64,000 bases of DNA, taken from Nitrospirota bacterium. Its GTDB lineage: Bacteria; Nitrospirota; Thermodesulfovibrionia; Thermodesulfovibrionales; Dissulfurispiraceae. This document shows positions 52,505-61,116 of this stretch, in pieces (within the stretch, counting starts at the first letter, position 1; the number at the start of each line of letters is the position of its first letter). Location of the stretch: positions 1-64,000 of the forward strand of contig WSNO01000012.1 of assembly GCA_009773415.1 (NCBI GenBank), in the 5' to 3' direction. The notes beneath the pieces are model-generated. The model did no database searches. It saw only the letters and a program-made list of their open reading frames with translations, and was not told the origin of the DNA. The position numbers and the translations under genes are program-made.

Positions 52505-53758
52505 TTACTGCCGTGTCTTTTTCCACTCCGGCTCCCATATTTCAACCAGCTCGCGGTATGAGATGCCGAGCGCGTCACGAAATGCCTGGTCCGGGTCGCC
52601 CGTCTGTCCGAGTTTTTTGAGCAGCTGCGTTACACGGTTGATACCATAGCGGTCAATCAGATATGCCACGGCAGAATAGCTCTGCCAGTATGCGAGGCCG
52701 ACCAGCCGGATATCGCCAAGGCGAGCGAAAGATCCGTTGTCATGCAGTGCGGTAAGGGGAATGTGCTGGCCGGTACGCTGAGGCCATCCGCCCGAAAAAT
52801 ATTCGGCAAGTCCTTCGTTTAACCACAGAGGCGGGGACGCCGCAAGTGTGTGAACAAGCGCGTGGGTGTATTCATGGAAGAGAACGCGGCGCAGCTCTTT
52901 TTCCTGTCCTTCCGCGCCGCGCACCGGAATGCGGATAACGCCGTCGAAGATGCCGTACGCTCCGCCTGCCCATTCCGGCAGGCGCGTTACATCCCGGAAA
53001 TCCCGCCTGCTGTAAAGTATGATGGTAATCGTCTTGTCAGGGAAATAGTTCAGTTCCCGGCCAATCTGCCGATAGGCATCGTCCAGAATGCGCAGCACCA
53101 TGCGGCTCGCCGTGCCGACTTCATGCCCGTCGAACACAATCTTGAAGCGTTCGCCCTTCTCATCGACATATTTTGCATGTGCGGCATCTTCCCGCTTCAT
53201 CCAAGCGGAGATTGCCTTGAGTTCCTCATTGTCGGCACGAAGCGCAAGAGCGCGCTCCAGGTGTTCCCGGGCTTTAGATCGATTGCCCTGATGCAGATAG
53301 AGTTCAACCAGTTTTTTCCTGACATTGAATTCGCTTGCCGGTTTATGGTTCAATGCCTCTTCAAAAGCCGCTACCGCATCGCTCATGTTGCGCATGTGGT
53401 AATAAATATAGCCGATGGCCGCAAGAACGCTTTTGTCGCGAGGCTCCAGCTGTTTCAGAAGAACGAGAGCCTCGGGAAACTGTCCCCTCTCAAACAAGGC
53501 TCGGGCTTGGTTATGCATCTCGCGATATTCGACATGAGCTTCTTTCTGCTCTGTAAGCTCAGCGAAGATTTTGCCGGGGTCTTCATTCTTTATGAGCTGC
53601 TCAGCCACCTTCTGAGAAGACAGCGGCTGTCCTGCCAAGGGCTGTGCTTCCGGGGCGTCGACCCGATGCAGATCAGGTCCGGACGGAGATTTCATCCAGT
53701 AATACCCGCCGACAACCGCAGAGAGAAAAGCGGCAATGATAAGCAGTGCCCGAAGCAT
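52505..53758 (-). CDS. TPR protein with peptidase-MA metalloprotease domain
   Basis: 417 residues. One N-terminal membrane helix ('LLIIAAFLSAVVGGYYWM') anchors the protein; TPR repeats span about 80-195 ('ALNHKPASEFNVRKKLVELY', 'HLERALALRADNEEL'). The C-terminal gluzincin domain has 'LFHEYTHALVHTL' (HExxH) near 295 and the third ligand in 'WLNEGLAEYFSGGW'. It is probably a periplasmic peptidase, substrate unknown. It ends 42 bases before the ubiX start. Confidence 0.9.
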   Translation of the reverse strand: MLRALLIIAAFLSAVVGGYYWMKSPSGPDLHRVDAPEAQPLAGQPLSSQKVAEQLIKNEDPGKIFAELTEQKEAHVEYREMHNQARALFERGQFPEALVLLKQLEPRDKSVLAAIGYIYYHMRNMSDAVAAFEEALNHKPASEFNVRKKLVELYLHQGNRSKAREHLERALALRADNEELKAISAWMKREDAAHAKYVDEKGERFKIVFDGHEVGTASRMVLRILDDAYRQIGRELNYFPDKTITIILYSRRDFRDVTRLPEWAGGAYGIFDGVIRIPVRGAEGQEKELRRVLFHEYTHALVHTLAASPPLWLNEGLAEYFSGGWPQRTGQHIPLTALHDNGSFARLGDIRLVGLAYWQSYSAVAYLIDRYGINRVTQLLKKLGQTGDPDQAFRDALGISYRELVEIWEPEWKKTRQ

Positions 53759-53766
53759 GAAGAAAA

Positions 53767-54339
53767 TTATAGCCGGATATGCGGAAAAAATCGCGGGACT
53801 TTCCGGCGATACTCTTCGTAGGCAGGTCCGAATCGCGCGAGCAGTTCCCGCTCTTCAAGAGGAATAATGACGAAATACACGATGATGAAATCGACCACCG
53901 CAATGCACCCGACAGCAGCGCTCCTTGTTATAAAAAAGATGCCGAGCAACATGAACGTGTGCGCAAGATAGGTGGGATGACGCACGATGTGATAAGCGCC
54001 GTTTCTCTGAAACACATCCTGCCTGTTCTCCAGTTCGTGGCCGCCGGTAATCCCGGTGAACGAGAGCAGTTTAGCCGTCCATATCTGGAGTAACGTCCCA
54101 CCCAGAAGGAGAACCATCCCTATTGTCGCGAGTCCGCGGGGGAGGTTCACAATCGGGGAAAGCAGCATATCCCGCAGCGAGAAGATGAGCACCGCGGCGG
54201 CCAGCCACGCCAGAAACACAAGAAAATACGACCACTTCCCCAGACGCCTGAAAAAAGCGGTGAACAGATGCATCGGTATCCACATGAGCGGAATGACTGG
54301 CCAGAGCACGATTACGGCAAACGCAAGGTGTTCTTTCAT
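53767..54339 (-). CDS. Isoprenylcysteine carboxyl methyltransferase (ICMT)-family membrane protein
   Basis: 190 residues, about five membrane helices. The C-terminal signature 'YHIVRHPTYLAHTFMLLGI' near 118 and 'LEERELLARFGPAYEEYRRKVPRFFP' near 160 is the AdoMet-binding motif of ICMT/PEMT relatives. In bacteria the substrates are lipids or small molecules, unknown here. It ends 8 bases before the next gene's start. Confidence 0.88.
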   Translation of the reverse strand: MKEHLAFAVIVLWPVIPLMWIPMHLFTAFFRRLGKWSYFLVFLAWLAAAVLIFSLRDMLLSPIVNLPRGLATIGMVLLLGGTLLQIWTAKLLSFTGITGGHELENRQDVFQRNGAYHIVRHPTYLAHTFMLLGIFFITRSAAVGCIAVVDFIIVYFVIIPLEERELLARFGPAYEEYRRKVPRFFPHIRL

Positions 54340-54425
54340 GGCAATAGTATACCTTGGACCGTTCCTCTTTCTATCGAGGCATACAAAGTGCCCGGCTGAT
54401 TCGGAAGTTCGCCGCGTGCAAAGCG

Positions 54426-54851
54426 CTATTTCCTGCGCGGCTTCTTTGAGCGCGCCTTCAGGAATACTCCGAGTTCCTTGTCATGGGTTTGAATATGCTC
54501 CTGATACCACTCCATTATCCATAGGCTGAATTGACGGACAAAGAGTTCGTCCGTGGCTCCCTTGTTGATCTCGGCGCGGAATGCGCGATATGCGGAAAGA
54601 AAAGAGTGATGGGCAAGTGTATGAGCCTCGGCTCCCCTGTAAGCATGAGCAGGGGTGCTGATCATGTACTGCTCTTCAGTGCGGAAATGATCAGAGATGA
54701 ACGTTTCAAAGAAATCGAAGGCATCGCACACCAGCCCGGGTGAACCTCCGGGCAGCTTTTCGAGCAGAAGATTCGCGCGGCGCGCAACCTGCTGGTGCTG
54801 CCTGTCTATTTCCGGCACTCCGACCGAGAGATCATCGCTCCATTTCAGCAT
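54426..54851 (-). CDS. Bacteriohemerythrin
   Basis: About 141 residues from ATG 54851, chosen because GAAGG lies 5 bases before it and the protein then begins 'MLKWSDDLSVGVPEIDRQHQQ' as usual; ATG 54863 is the alternative. Di-iron ligands: His in 'DRQHQQ', His/Glu in 'ISDHFRTEEQYM', His in 'AHTLAHHSFLS', and His/Asp in 'EHIQTHDKELG'. It binds O2 and may supply or scavenge oxygen. It is paired with sodB, separated by a strong hairpin. Confidence 0.92.
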   Translation of the reverse strand: MLKWSDDLSVGVPEIDRQHQQVARRANLLLEKLPGGSPGLVCDAFDFFETFISDHFRTEEQYMISTPAHAYRGAEAHTLAHHSFLSAYRAFRAEINKGATDELFVRQFSLWIMEWYQEHIQTHDKELGVFLKARSKKPRRK

Positions 54852-54869
54852 AAAGGCCTTCATAATGTA

Positions 54870-54911
54870 TTTGCTGCGGAAATCCCGGGGGTGCGGGACT
54901 TCCGCAGCAAA
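54870..54911 (-). promoter_or_regulatory. Intercistronic hairpin between sodB and hemerythrin
   Basis: TTTGCTGCGGAA (54870-54881) pairs with TTCCGCAGCAAA (54900-54911), and inside it TCCCG (54883-54887) pairs with CGGGA (54894-54898), leaving one mismatch and a 6-base loop: 17 bp in all. It starts 3 bases past the sodB stop and ends about 10 bases before the hemerythrin ribosome site. No T-run follows, so it is not a standard terminator; an mRNA-processing or stabilising site or attenuator is likely. Confidence 0.7.
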
Positions 54912-54914
54912 TGT

Positions 54915-55493
54915 CTATTTCAGCCGAGCTTCAGCAGCAGCCCAATCAATGTTCCTGAAGAATGCCTCGATATAGTCCGCACGTTTCAATCCGTAGTCAA
55001 GCATGAACGCATGCTCAAAAACATCCATAATGAGAACAGGAACGCAACCCGCCGGATGCGCCACATCGTGTTCATTCACCCAGAAGTTGATCAGCCGGCC
55101 GTTTGCTGCGTCCTGATACAGCACAGCCCAGCCGATACCGCGCATGGTGCCGGTTGCCTTGAAATCCTTCAGCCACTCATCATAGCTTCCAAAACTTGCT
55201 GCCATGGCTTTCCCGAGCCTGCCGCCTGGGTCGAGTGCGGCCGTTCTCCCGAGATTTTCAAAATAGAATTCGTGCAGCCGCATACCGTTGAACTCCCAGC
55301 CGAGACGGCGCTTGAGTTCGGCAAACTCCGGAGTTGCAGCCTTCCCGTCGGAGAGCATCGCCTGCAGCGTGTCGAGCACCTTGTTTGTATTGGTTACATA
55401 TCCCTGATATAAGGTAAAGTGGTTTTTGAGCAATGACTCGCTGAATCCGTCCATGCCGATGAGTTTTGCATAATCCTTTGCTGTGTATGCCAT
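54915..55493 (-). CDS. sodB: Superoxide dismutase, Fe/Mn family
   Basis: 192 residues from ATG 55493 (AGGAGG at 6 bases). '[13 protein letters not shown]' and '[11 protein letters not shown]' carry the first metal His residues, and '[23 protein letters not shown]' the Asp and last His. Fe versus Mn cannot be decided by eye. It converts superoxide to H2O2 and O2. Divergent from the ZIP gene. Confidence 0.93.
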   Translation of the reverse strand: MAYTAKDYAKLIGMDGFSESLLKNHFTLYQGYVTNTNKVLDTLQAMLSDGKAATPEFAELKRRLGWEFNGMRLHEFYFENLGRTAALDPGGRLGKAMAASFGSYDEWLKDFKATGTMRGIGWAVLYQDAANGRLINFWVNEHDVAHPAGCVPVLIMDVFEHAFMLDYGLKRADYIEAFFRNIDWAAAEARLK

Positions 55494-55617
55494 CTGTTTC
55501 CTCCTGGGAATGTCTGTGTCCATTTTTTATTTATTACACATGCAGGCGAAAAATGCAATTTTCCAATCTGCGATCTTCATTTCGGGTGGTATAATGAACA
55601 TCATCAGTGGAGGACTC

Positions 55618-56442
55618 ATGAGCGCTTTTCTGGCCGAATTACAACATCTATCGCCGATGCTTCAGGCTCTTATTGCGACACTTTTTACCTGGTTTTTAAC
55701 CGCGCTGGGCGCTGCATTTGTCTTTGCATCGCGGAGTCCGAGCAGACGCACAATGGACGGCATGCTGGGGTTTGCAAGCGGTGTGATGATTGCGGCAAGC
55801 TTCTGGTCACTGCTTGCTCCCGCTATTGCAATGTCGGAAGGCAAGTCGCTCCCGGCATGGTTTCCTGCTGCAGTCGGTTTTCTTACAGGCGCCGCCTTTC
55901 TGCGCGTTATCGATCGTTTCCTCCCTCATCTGCATCTCGGCGGCAAACTTGAAGAGGCTGAGGGCGTAAAAACACCATGGCGCAGAACCACGCTGCTGGT
56001 GCTTGCCGTCACCCTTCACAACATTCCGGAAGGGCTTGCAGTCGGCGTCGCTTTTGGGGCTGCCGCAGCCGGCGTTCCGGAAGCGTCTCTTGCCGGTGCT
56101 GTGGCGCTTGCGTTCGGGATAGGGCTGCAAAATTTCCCTGAGGGAATGGCAGTAGCAATGCCGCTTCGACGAGAGGGGCTCTCTCGCTTAAAAAGCTTTT
56201 GGTACGGACAGCTTTCCGGAATGGTCGAGCCGATTGCCGCTGTTGTGGGCGCCGCATCGGTCATGTTCATGAGTGAACTGCTTCCCTATGCTCTCGGATT
56301 TGCAGCGGGAGCGATGATATTTGTCGTGGTGGAAGAGCTCATTCCTGAGTCGCAGCGTGGAGGAAACACCGACTTTGCGACAATGGGAGCAATAATCGGC
56401 TTTACGGTGATGATGGTTCTTGACGTAGCATTAGGGAAGTAA
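55618..56442 (+). CDS. ZIP-family metal transporter
   Basis: 274 residues from ATG 55618 (GGAGG 4 bases upstream). A TATAAT at 55590-55595 would start transcription near 55602, so the longer frames upstream (ATG 55483, ATG 55594) are less likely. '[16 protein letters not shown]' near 134 and '[15 protein letters not shown]' near 167 are the metal-binding helices of ZIP permeases, and there are about eight helices. A loop with 'HLHLGG' may bind metal. It imports Zn2+ or Fe2+ into the cytoplasm and may complement the ABC metal transporter at 3.9 kb. Confidence 0.92.
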   Translation: MSAFLAELQHLSPMLQALIATLFTWFLTALGAAFVFASRSPSRRTMDGMLGFASGVMIAASFWSLLAPAIAMSEGKSLPAWFPAAVGFLTGAAFLRVIDRFLPHLHLGGKLEEAEGVKTPWRRTTLLVLAVTLHNIPEGLAVGVAFGAAAAGVPEASLAGAVALAFGIGLQNFPEGMAVAMPLRREGLSRLKSFWYGQLSGMVEPIAAVVGAASVMFMSELLPYALGFAAGAMIFVVVEELIPESQRGGNTDFATMGAIIGFTVMMVLDVALGK

Positions 56443-56453
56443 GAAGAATCAGC

Positions 56454-57305
56454 TCAGAAAAGTTTTTTCAGCGACGCCTGAATACGGGCAGGGTCGGGAC
56501 GCTGCCTGATAAGCGGAGTGCTTTCAATCACCGGAATCCGCTCTTCCATCGTCGGGCGGTTGTTTCTGTATATGATGCCAATCGGAATGCGGTCTCCCCA
56601 CTCAAGTGCTTTTGCAAAAGCTGCCACACGATCCTCAGGATTATAGTCCGGCTCGATGTGATACACCCGCTGGCGGTACCAGTCATGCGTGTTCACCGGA
56701 TTGAATGAAACACAGGGCTGGAGAATGTCGACAAGCGAAAAGCCTTTGTGTGCAATTGAGGCTTTTACCATGCTTTTCAGATGTTCAGCATCCCCGGCAA
56801 ATGTCCGGGCGACAAAGCTGCAATCCAGAGCAACCGCCATGGCCATCGGATTCAGCTGTTCGGAAAGCACCCCGAACGGCTGGTTTTTCGTCATCGTCCC
56901 TTCGGCAGTCGTCGGTGAGGCCTGACCTTTTGTAAGGCCATAGACCTGATTATCATGCACGAACAACTTGACGCCGACATTGCGACGCATTGTATGCATG
57001 AGATGGTTGCCGCCTTCGCCGTAGCAATCGCCGTCCCCTGCGACCGCCATCACCAGCATTTCATGATTCGCCAGCTTCACGCCGGTTGCAACCGGCAGTG
57101 AACGTCCATGGAGACCGTTAAACGTGTTGCACTTTATATAGTGGGGAAACTTGGCGGCCTGGCCGATGCCCGATACGATGGTAAACTGGTGCGGCGCAAG
57201 ACCGAGTTCAGCCATCGTCTCCCTGAACGTTTTCAGGATCATGAAGTTGCCGCAGCCGGGGCACCAGGCAGGCATAATGCCCTTATAATCATCCAAGCTT
57301 GGCAT
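56454..57305 (-). CDS. 2-oxoacid:ferredoxin oxidoreductase, beta subunit
   Basis: 283 residues from ATG 57305, overlapping the alpha stop by 17 bases. The TPP-binding subunit has 'WCPGCGNFMILK' (CxxC of an Fe-S ligand) near residue 14, 'GDGDCYGEGGNHLMHTMRRN' (Mg-TPP motif) near 90, and a third Cys in 'LQPCVSFNPVNT'. With the alpha subunit it oxidises a 2-oxoacid, probably 2-oxoglutarate or pyruvate, reducing ferredoxin. No ferredoxin subunit is fused. Confidence 0.93.
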   Translation of the reverse strand: MPSLDDYKGIMPAWCPGCGNFMILKTFRETMAELGLAPHQFTIVSGIGQAAKFPHYIKCNTFNGLHGRSLPVATGVKLANHEMLVMAVAGDGDCYGEGGNHLMHTMRRNVGVKLFVHDNQVYGLTKGQASPTTAEGTMTKNQPFGVLSEQLNPMAMAVALDCSFVARTFAGDAEHLKSMVKASIAHKGFSLVDILQPCVSFNPVNTHDWYRQRVYHIEPDYNPEDRVAAFAKALEWGDRIPIGIIYRNNRPTMEERIPVIESTPLIRQRPDPARIQASLKKLF

Positions 57306-59001
57306 TGATCTCTCCGATGAGCTCTTCCAGAAGGAACGGCCGTCCGTCATACTTCGTAATCAGATGATTGAACGCATAGCCGGTCTCGGTTTTCAGGAGG
57401 CGGGCAAACTGGTTTGTCGCGTTGTTCTCGATGCAGATGGTCTGCTTCGCGCTTCTGAGCAGGGCAAGGTAGTCGAGCCTGGCGAGCAACGGCAGCGGAT
57501 AAACCTCGCTGAAATGAAGCATTGCTGCGAGGCAAGAGACGTTCAGCGCGTCAACTGCTTCCTTGAGCAGGCCGAAGGTCGATCCCCAGCCGACCAGCAC
57601 GACATCAGGGGTATGATGGCCGTAGAGCGCCGGCGGGGCTATTTCGGCCTGAATCAAAGGCAGCTTTCTGAAAAGTCGTTTCTCCATCATTCTTTTTCGC
57701 GTCCCGGCGTCTTCAATAAGGTTGCCGGTTTCGTTGTGCTCGTCGCTGTCTGTGATAACGACATGCGGGCCGTCGCCGGGAGTCGCCATCGGAGACACTC
57801 CGGTCTTCGTGTAAACATGGCGCTGATAGGACGGAATGGCGGCAAACGCCTCCCCTCGCAGGCGATAATCATTGGAAATCAGCCTTGACGCATCAAAGCC
57901 GTCAAATGTCCACTGCGTATCGGCAAGATATTGGTCAGAGAGAATAAGGACCGGAATCTGGTACTTTTCCGCCAGATCAAACGCCTTGTTTGTCAGAAAA
58001 AAAGCCTGCTCCGGAGTTCCCGGCGCCAGCAAAACGCGCGGAAACTCGCCATGGGCGCTGTAAAGGGCGAAGTTCAGATCCGCCTGCTCGGTCTTTGTCG
58101 GCAAGCCTGTTGCCGGGCCGGGCCGCTGCACCAGTCCGATGACAATCGGCGTTTCGGTTATTGCAGCAAGTGAAAGCCCCTCCACCATCAGCGCAAATCC
58201 CCCGCCCGAACTGCCGGTCATCGCCCGAACCCCGGCGTATGAAGCCCCGAGAGCCATGTTGATGGCGGCAATTTCATCTTCCGCCTGCTCGACAATGACC
58301 CCATATTCTTTGGCACGGGCAGCTACCGAGAGCATTATGCTCGTCGACGGCGTCATCGGATATGCTGAGTAAAACTGCAGACCCGAAGCCAGCGCCCCGA
58401 GTCCGATGGCGTCATTCCCCTGTATCAGCATCTTGGGGCGTGCCGCATCCGCCGCAAGAAAGGCGCAACGGATACAATGCTCTTTCGCATACCCATACCC
58501 GGCCGCGGCTGCTTTCAGGTTGGCTGCAATGAGATCGTCTTTTTTGAAAAGGTCACGAATTATGCCTTCCAGCGCATCTGTCGGGACACCAAGCATGCCG
58601 AGCACAGCACCGGTTGCGACGGTATTCGCCATAATCCTGTTGCTGGTCTGCTCCATCGCAAGCTGCATGAACGGCACATCGAGGAAATTCGGCTTGTCAT
58701 GCTTCTGCTTGAGCGAAGCAGCGTCGTACAGTGCAAGACCGTCGGGAGACAACTCTTCTTCATGCATCGGAATGGTCGCTGCATCGAGCACTACCAGAAT
58801 GTCGATGCCGGTGCGCGACGACATGACCGGCCGGTCCGATACGCGCACCTGATAGATGTTATGACCTCCGCGAATGCGTGATTCATAGTCCTGGTGAGTG
58901 AACACATGATAGCCGGAACGGGCAAAAAAGCGGGCGAGCGTATCCCCAATCGTGAGGATTCCCTGACCTGCTTCACCGCCTATTTTTATCGTGTAGTCCA
59001 T
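57289..59001 (-). CDS. 2-oxoacid:ferredoxin oxidoreductase, alpha subunit (fused gamma-alpha)
   Basis: 570 residues. The N-terminal gamma domain ('IGGEAGQGILTIGDTLARF' near 7, 'VTHQDYESRIRGGHN'-type block) is fused to the alpha domain ('GNDAIGLGALASGLQFYSAYPMTPSTSI' near 195, 'AINMALGASYAGVRAMTGSSGGGFALM'). The two-subunit gamma-alpha/beta architecture is of the KorAB type. It is probably a TCA-cycle or reductive-carboxylation enzyme; substrate unresolved. Confidence 0.93.
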   Translation of the reverse strand: MDYTIKIGGEAGQGILTIGDTLARFFARSGYHVFTHQDYESRIRGGHNIYQVRVSDRPVMSSRTGIDILVVLDAATIPMHEEELSPDGLALYDAASLKQKHDKPNFLDVPFMQLAMEQTSNRIMANTVATGAVLGMLGVPTDALEGIIRDLFKKDDLIAANLKAAAAGYGYAKEHCIRCAFLAADAARPKMLIQGNDAIGLGALASGLQFYSAYPMTPSTSIMLSVAARAKEYGVIVEQAEDEIAAINMALGASYAGVRAMTGSSGGGFALMVEGLSLAAITETPIVIGLVQRPGPATGLPTKTEQADLNFALYSAHGEFPRVLLAPGTPEQAFFLTNKAFDLAEKYQIPVLILSDQYLADTQWTFDGFDASRLISNDYRLRGEAFAAIPSYQRHVYTKTGVSPMATPGDGPHVVITDSDEHNETGNLIEDAGTRKRMMEKRLFRKLPLIQAEIAPPALYGHHTPDVVLVGWGSTFGLLKEAVDALNVSCLAAMLHFSEVYPLPLLARLDYLALLRSAKQTICIENNATNQFARLLKTETGYAFNHLITKYDGRPFLLEELIGEINAKLG

Positions 59002-59130
59002 AGCGAGCTTTATAAGAAAATAACAGTATCAGTATAGGCGAAAGACGAGCCGGTTGACAATGCGGATTGGCATCTCCGTTCCGGACCTGATTGGGTCAGA
59101 CAGGTGGACTCCGAAACCGTGCGCCTGTTT

Positions 59131-59916
59131 TTATGCGTGCACCGGCATGATCGGCTGACAGTGCTTCATTTGATCCTTATGCACAACCCTGTTCCGCCCG
59201 AACTGTTTTGCACAGTAGAGCGCCTGATCTGCGCGGCTGATGGCATCTATGATGTCGGTTTCTACCGGGAAAACCGTTGCAACCCCGATGCTGATGGAGC
59301 AGCGGATAGACTGATTCTTGAACTCAGTCGTCGAGAACGAGAGGCGGTGGCGGATTCTGTCGAGCGGCTGCACGGTCTGGTGCTCATTGGTGTCCGGCAT
59401 GACGATGAGGAACTCCTCGCCCCCGAAGCGAATCACCAGATCGCATTCGCGAAGCTGGGCCTTGAGGCTCTGGGCAACATGCTGGATGACCTTGTCTCCC
59501 GCGAGGTGCCCATACGTATCATTGATGTCTTTGAATTTGTCGATGTCCGCCATTGCCAGCGAGAGCGTCCGACCATGACGGCGTGAACGGGCCAGTTCCT
59601 CGCGCAGGCGCGCCATTCCCGCCCGGCGCGTATAGACGCCTGTAAGATCGTCAAGTGCAAACTGATGATGTATCGAATCGAAAGAGGTCTTCAGGTCAGA
59701 TTCCGTCCTTCTCGTCAGGTACGTCTGCACAAAGAAGAAATTGCCGACGCTCATCGCAAGCCCCCAAAGAGCAATAATCGAAATCGTGCTCAGATCCTTG
59801 AATCCCTTCACGCTCAGAAGCGCTATCGGAACAAACAATGTCAGGAAGATCGCATTTACGAGGATCATCCGCTTTATGTCACGGGAGAGTTTGAGTGCTA
59901 CTGTCTTTGTACTCAC
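59131..59916 (-). CDS. Diguanylate cyclase (GGDEF) with two membrane helices
   Basis: 261 residues, with GTG 59916 behind GAGGAGG (5 bases). Two helices ('MILVNAIFLTLFVPIALLSV' and 'IALWGLAMSVGNFFFVQTY') precede the GGDEF domain: 'DDLTGVYTRR', 'ADIDKFKDINDTYGHLAGD' and the active loop 'RFGGEEFLI' near 169. The I-site RxxD is not obvious; 'LRECD' near the loop may fit. It makes c-di-GMP, which the PilZ protein at 3.4 kb might sense. Monocistronic. Confidence 0.93.
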   Translation of the reverse strand: MSTKTVALKLSRDIKRMILVNAIFLTLFVPIALLSVKGFKDLSTISIIALWGLAMSVGNFFFVQTYLTRRTESDLKTSFDSIHHQFALDDLTGVYTRRAGMARLREELARSRRHGRTLSLAMADIDKFKDINDTYGHLAGDKVIQHVAQSLKAQLRECDLVIRFGGEEFLIVMPDTNEHQTVQPLDRIRHRLSFSTTEFKNQSIRCSISIGVATVFPVETDIIDAISRADQALYCAKQFGRNRVVHKDQMKHCQPIMPVHA

Positions 59917-60152
59917 GGTATCCTCCTCTCAAATTGCGCCGAATTCATACTGCTTATATAGCAAATCATATGCCAGTTCATAATATACACATAACACATT
60001 GAAATAAAATGATAATGAGAGATCTCGGCCAGCGCAGCGTCAGATTTTTGGCATCAAAATGCTGGGAAAAGGCATTTTTGGCAGGGCAAAATATTCCGAA
60101 TTCACAATTATATGCAATGTGAGAAACGTGAAAAGAACAAACCGGGGGATGG

Positions 60153-60839
60153 TCAGGTCGGCAACTTTCCGCTTTCGGCAAGCTCGGCAAGCTTCCTGCG
60201 GTCGATTATGGAGACCTTCTTGCCGTCGACCGTCATGATTCCCTGACTGCTCATCTTTGCAAGGATGCGTGACAGGGTTTCCGGAATGGTGCCGAGCAGA
60301 CTGGCTAATTGTCCCTTGGAAATCGCCAGCTCGACAACATCCGGGCTGTCATCCGCCTCACTCACATGCAGGATGTACGCCGCAAGCCTCCCGGGCACTT
60401 CCTTGAGCGAGAGGTTGTCGACCAGCGCGGCGAGCATACGAAGCCGGCGGGACAGTGCTCCGAGCATATTCATGGCCAGCATCGGCTCCTGCTTGATCAA
60501 ATCGACAAAGCCGGCGCGGGGAAAGAAAAAAAGCCGGGTCTGCTCCAGAGTGTCAGCATTCGCCGGGAAGTGACCGCCTGCAAACATAGGTACCTCCCCG
60601 AACGCCTCCCCGGCCCCGAAGATATGGAGAATTTGCTCTTTTCCGTCAGGTGAACTCTTGTAAATTTTCACCTTGCCGTTTACAACCACATAGAAGCCGG
60701 TTGCCGGATCCCCGTCGGAAAAAATGCTCTGGCCCCGCTTGAATGTCTGATCGACAACAATATCGGTCAACTCTTCAATCTGCGGGTCTGGAAGCCCTTC
60801 AAAAAGAGGAATTGCCGCAATGTGTTCGGTTAAGTCCAT
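60153..60839 (-). CDS. Crp/Fnr-family regulator, probably of hcp (HcpR-like)
   Basis: 228 residues from ATG 60839 (AAAGG at 10 bases). An N-terminal cyclic-nucleotide-type beta-barrel ('GQSIFSDGDPATGFYVVVNGKVKIY') is joined by a dimer helix to an HTH with 'IPETLSRILAKM', carrying E-x2-S-R as in FNR, which reads TTGA half sites. There is no Cys at all, so it holds no Fe-S cluster; heme or other sensing as in DNR/HcpR is possible. It is divergent from hcp, whose promoter has a matching TTGAT-N4-GTCAA site. Gene neighbourhood and DNA site together suggest HcpR. Confidence 0.88.
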   Translation of the reverse strand: MDLTEHIAAIPLFEGLPDPQIEELTDIVVDQTFKRGQSIFSDGDPATGFYVVVNGKVKIYKSSPDGKEQILHIFGAGEAFGEVPMFAGGHFPANADTLEQTRLFFFPRAGFVDLIKQEPMLAMNMLGALSRRLRMLAALVDNLSLKEVPGRLAAYILHVSEADDSPDVVELAISKGQLASLLGTIPETLSRILAKMSSQGIMTVDGKKVSIIDRRKLAELAESGKLPT

Positions 60840-61008
60840 ATTTATTAAGCCTTTCGGGACAGAATCGTATTTCCGCACCAACGAGAGAATGGCTTAGTAT
60901 AATGAAATCACGATTCAATGGCAAAACATATCCCCTTGTTTCCGTTTCCTTCTTTGCCCCGGGCACTCCAGCGCATCCGGAAAGCATCTGCACACAGGCA
61001 GAGGAGTC

Positions 61009-61022
61009 TTGATTTAAGTCAA
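61009..61022 (+). promoter_or_regulatory. FNR-type binding site in the hcp promoter
   Basis: TTGAT-TTAA-GTCAA is a near-perfect FNR/HcpR dyad. Its centre (61015.5) lies 41.5 bases before the predicted start (about 61057), the class II activation distance. Confidence 0.65.
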
Positions 61023-61044
61023 GGACACCGTGCCCGGCGGCTGG

Positions 61045-61050
61045 TAGACT
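61045..61050 (+). promoter_or_regulatory. -10 element of the hcp promoter
   Basis: TAGACT, with no -35 match at the expected place, as expected where an activator bound at -41.5 takes over the -35 role. The predicted start is near 61057. Confidence 0.5.
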
Positions 61051-61055
61051 GAAGA

Positions 61056-61088
61056 CATGCTTCGGCATGCCTGCCCCGCGCAGCGGGG
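61056..61088 (+). other. Two tandem hairpins in the hcp leader
   Basis: CATGC-ttcg-GCATG (61056-61069) carries a UUCG tetraloop; CCCCGC-gca-GCGGGG (61074-61088) follows. They sit at the very 5' end of the predicted transcript, about 30 bases before the AGGAGG that precedes ATG 61117. A stabilising role is likely. Confidence 0.55.
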
Positions 61089-61116
61089 AACTAAATACAC
61101 GGATTGAGGAGGGAAC

